Shown here one piece after another: positions 61,535-64,000 of a stretch of DNA of 64,000 nt. The position numbers and the translations under genes are program-made. Where the stretch lies: positions 62,001 through 126,000 of the forward strand of contig JAMWFC010000132.1 in NCBI GenBank assembly GCA_027475525.1, given 5' to 3'. Each line of letters opens with the position of its first letter. Within the stretch, counting starts at the first letter, position 1. The notes under the pieces are model-generated. The model was not told the origin of the DNA, searched no databases, and was given only the letters and a program-made list of their open reading frames with translations. The DNA comes from Macrolepiota albuminosa (taxonomy: Eukaryota; Basidiomycota; Agaricomycetes; Agaricales; Agaricaceae).

Positions 61535-61634
61535 NNNNNNNNNNNNNNNNNNNNNNNNNNNNNNNNNNNNNNNNNNNNNNNNNNNNNNNNNNNNNNNNNN
61601 NNNNNNNNNNNNNNNNNNNNNNNNNNNNNNNNNN
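61535..61634. other. assembly gap, 100 N
   Basis: Exactly 100 unknown bases, a conventional placeholder for a gap of unknown size. Sequence order across it rests on scaffolding only. Confidence 1.
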
Positions 61635-62365
61635 CATATGATGATCATTAATAATAAATTTATTACATAAGCGTTCGTCTGGACGAACGCTTATGTAATC
61701 ATTTGAGAACAGGTCTGCAGTGACTGTAATTTTCCTACACGGAGTGATAAAAAAAAACTTCTAACGCTTATGTAATCATTTGAGAACAGGTCTGCAGTGA
61801 CTGTAATTTTTCTACACGGAGTGATAAAAAAAAACTTCTCTTTCTTTTACTATCAATCATTTATGTCTTACATATGATGATCATTAATAAGAAATTTATT
61901 ACATAAGTGTTTGTCTGGACAAACGCTTATGTAATCATTTGAGAACAGGTCTGCAGTGACTGTAATTTTCCTACACGGAGTGATAAAAAAACTTCTCTTT
62001 CTTTTATTATCAATCATTTGTGTCTTACATATGATGATGATTCATTAATAATAAATGTATTACAAAAACTTCTCTTTCTTTTATTATCAATCATTTGTGT
62101 CTTACATATGATGATGATTCATTAATAATAAATGTATTACATAAGTGTTTGTCTGGACAAACGCTTATGTAATCATTTGAGAACAGGTCTGCAGTGACTG
62201 TAATTTTCCTACACAGAGTGATAAAAAAACTTCTCTTTCTTTTATTATCAATCATTTGTGTCTTACATATGATGATGATTCATTAATAATAAATGTATTA
62301 CGTATTACATAAGCGTTCGTCTGGACGAACGCTTATGTAATCATTTGAGAACACTGTAATTTTCC
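61635..62365. repeat. tandem repeat with a 38-bp palindrome per unit
   Basis: Four palindromes start at 61662, 61898, 62136 and 62304. Each has 18-bp arms (ATTACATAAGCGTTCGTC, a TG spacer, and the complement). Two units carry a variant arm pair, GTTTGTC with GACAAAC, in which a change in one arm is matched in the other. Units share ACACGGAGTGATAAAAAA and CTTCTCTTTCTTTTA. Spacing is about 160 bp after subtracting two 77-bp period duplications (61686-61839, 61986-62139). Confidence 0.8.
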
Positions 62366-62763
62366 TACACGGAGTGATAAAAAATTTAAAAGAAAACTAG
62401 CCTTGAAAGTTATAAAAATACAATAAAATTTTCGGGAGTATTATTATGTACTCAGTCTAGATTTCAAGAGGAAAGAAGACTCAAAAATTGAGAGAGCCTA
62501 TTGCACATTAAAATGTGCAAAAAGAGTTGCTAATCCCAACAGGCAAAAGTTCAGAGTTATACACAAAGAAAAAGCACAGATTCAGATCAGGTTCTATTGA
62601 ATGATACTGTAGCCAAATTGCAAGATGCTGATTTTGAACCAAGTAACAGACACTCAGACTCTGACTAGGAGAATAAACTTCAAGACTATTGGGGTACCTA
62701 TACACTGTTCGTTGCAGTCAGCAAGGCTGTGTAACACTTCCAGAGGATGGAACCAGGAAAACT

Positions 62764-62816
62764 GGAACTAGCAGGGGTTGAACCTGCATCGCATGTTACC
62801 ATTACACCATAGTCCC
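62764..62816 (-). pseudogene. tRNA-like remnant lacking the anticodon arm
   Basis: On the minus strand GGGACTA and TAGTTCC form a 7-bp acceptor stem (one G-T pair). TGGTGTAATGG resembles the A box / D arm. GCAGG TTCAACC CCTGC forms a perfect T arm with a B-box-like GGTTCAACCCC. Only about 5 nt lie between D arm and T arm where the ~17-nt anticodon arm should be, so the 53-nt unit cannot decode. It may be a tRNA pseudogene or the head of a tRNA-derived SINE. No A-rich tail is visible. Confidence 0.6.
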
Positions 62817-62984
62817 GTGTTACTATTTGCTTTTTGTTGTCAACTAGTACCATTCTAGCTCCAGTCAATAGGGGCTTAAGCATAACCCCAGGCTTTAACT
62901 AAGGTATATTGACACATCCTTACAGTCTGTGAATGAAGGGAAGACACATACAATGAGAAATTCCTGAGCTTGGATAAGGAAATT

Positions 62985-63400
62985 TTAGGCTTAGCCATAA
63001 CACTTTTTTGCATTGGATCAGAGAGTCTATATTATAAAAAGGGCGGCTTCCACCACAATCAGTCTGTATAGACATATTGGACCCTGTGATGTGAGGGTCA
63101 GTCATCTTTGTCTCAGGAAGTTCTTCATCTGTTGGCTCTGCAGCCATTTGATCTATCCTATTGTCTGGTTGTTTAGTTATGGGGTCCCACTTTACAGAAG
63201 GGGTGTTTAGTATGTTTTTTGCTCTATTTACACACTATTGTCTGGTTGTTTAGTTATGGGGTCCCACTTTACAGAAGGGGTGTTTAGTATGTTTTTTGCT
63301 CTATTTACACACGGGTGGGGATGAAATTTCATTTGGTATTTTACATATAATGTACAGCCAGACTTCATATTATATTACCGGATAGCTGTATATATGCATA
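62985..63400 (+). repeat. dispersed repeat, copy B
   Basis: Diverged counterpart of 61005-61500, same orientation. It contains a 77-bp exact duplication at 63158-63311 (block CTATTGTCTGGTTGTTTAG). Confidence 0.6.
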
Positions 63401-64000
63401 GGAGGAAGAGAGAGAGAAGACTTATATATATATATAGAAAATGAACTTGATACTTCCTATATGTCTGTTGGTATAATATTATTATTTATGACAAATAGCT
63501 GCTGAATAACAGTAAGACATGGTAACAAAACAGACAAGTTTAAAGTCTCGTTGATAAAGTCGTTGATGATGATTTTTGAAAAGAGTAAGCGAGACAAAAT
63601 ATACTAATAAGGAACTTAATAGAAACTTCTAGAGCATTCCAGAACATCACGTGATCTAAAACGAACTTGTGAGGAACTCGAGACGTTCGAGCTTGTAAAG
63701 AACCCTTTCTCTTACTTACGTAAGAGAGTCGGGGATAGTGGATCAAAAGCAGCACATACGTATTTAAATGTAGGAATAATTATGTATTATTCCATAAGCA
63801 AGTTATGGGTTAACAGAGAGATTTTAGACATAGAGGACCCACAATAGGCTAGATGTAACCACAAGTGGGTGCAACACACAATGGCTAATTCGGGCAAGTG
63901 TGGATGGTACTTGATACTGTCATTATGATGCATTCCGAAATCTAGAGGCAACTTGAACCTGAACCACCACATAGTCCGGAAAGCACGTGCACACCCGCAC
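63401..64000. other. non-coding end of window
   Basis: A short (TA)n run near 63423-63436, then ordinary sequence with only short frames and no recognisable feature. Confidence 0.5.

Noticed and set aside
61433..61648. Frame crossing the N gap
   Set aside because: It is translated through unknown bases; no evidence.
6858..63311. A biological mechanism producing 77-bp tandem duplications
   Set aside because: Copies are exact, of one fixed length, in unrelated sequences and inside otherwise open essential-type genes. An unmerged k-mer overlap explains all of them more simply.

Overview
The window looks like a transposon-rich stretch of a filamentous basidiomycete (Agaricomycete-type) nuclear genome. 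The evidence is many genes split by introns of about 50 nt, an IRA/neurofibromin-type RasGAP, a NAM8/TIA-1-like RNA-binding protein, Crinkler-like P-loop proteins, a Ty3/Gypsy retrotransposon and autonomous Helitrons. No species can be named from sequence alone.

Layout. 1-7090 (minus): a Ty3/Gypsy element cut by the window edge, with pol, gag-protease and one LTR. Its gag and pol lie in one frame, separated by a single UGA in a readthrough-type context. 7091-26231: a head-to-tail series of Helitrons joined with no spacer. It comprises a 3' fragment, three non-autonomous units (one with a 61-bp minisatellite), two 7.4-7.5 kb autonomous units each coding for a Rep/PIF1-type helicase, and one short non-autonomous unit. 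The Gypsy element appears to be inserted inside the leftmost Helitron fragment. 26476-31813 and 52498-58067: two arms of a large inverted duplication, each with a Crinkler-like NTPase gene (outer) and a small membrane-protein-like gene (inner), all partly degraded. 31855-51458, between the arms: a small hypothetical ORF, a coiled-coil gene, a full-length neurofibromin/IRA gene, a divergent promoter region and a three-RRM RNA-binding protein gene. These are the ordinary host genes. 58593-59932: a solitary non-autonomous Helitron in minus orientation with A and T flanks, carrying the same 61-bp minisatellite. 59933-64000: AT-rich sequence with poly-T tracts, a 100-N gap, a palindromic satellite, a pair of diverged dispersed repeats and a tRNA-like remnant.

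A caution governs the whole window. At more than twenty places, in unrelated sequence, a stretch is repeated directly with a period of exactly 77 bp. Several of these repeats break otherwise open genes (neurofibromin, the coiled-coil gene, Helitron copy 1). The constant length strongly suggests unmerged k-mer overlaps (k=77) from a short-read assembly, not biology. Frameshifts at these points should not be read as pseudogenisation until checked.

The most interesting biology is the zero-spacer Helitron series with hairpin-flush, non-CTRR 3' ends, the UGA-CUAG gag-pol junction, and the abrupt change in identity within the duplicated Crinkler-like genes.
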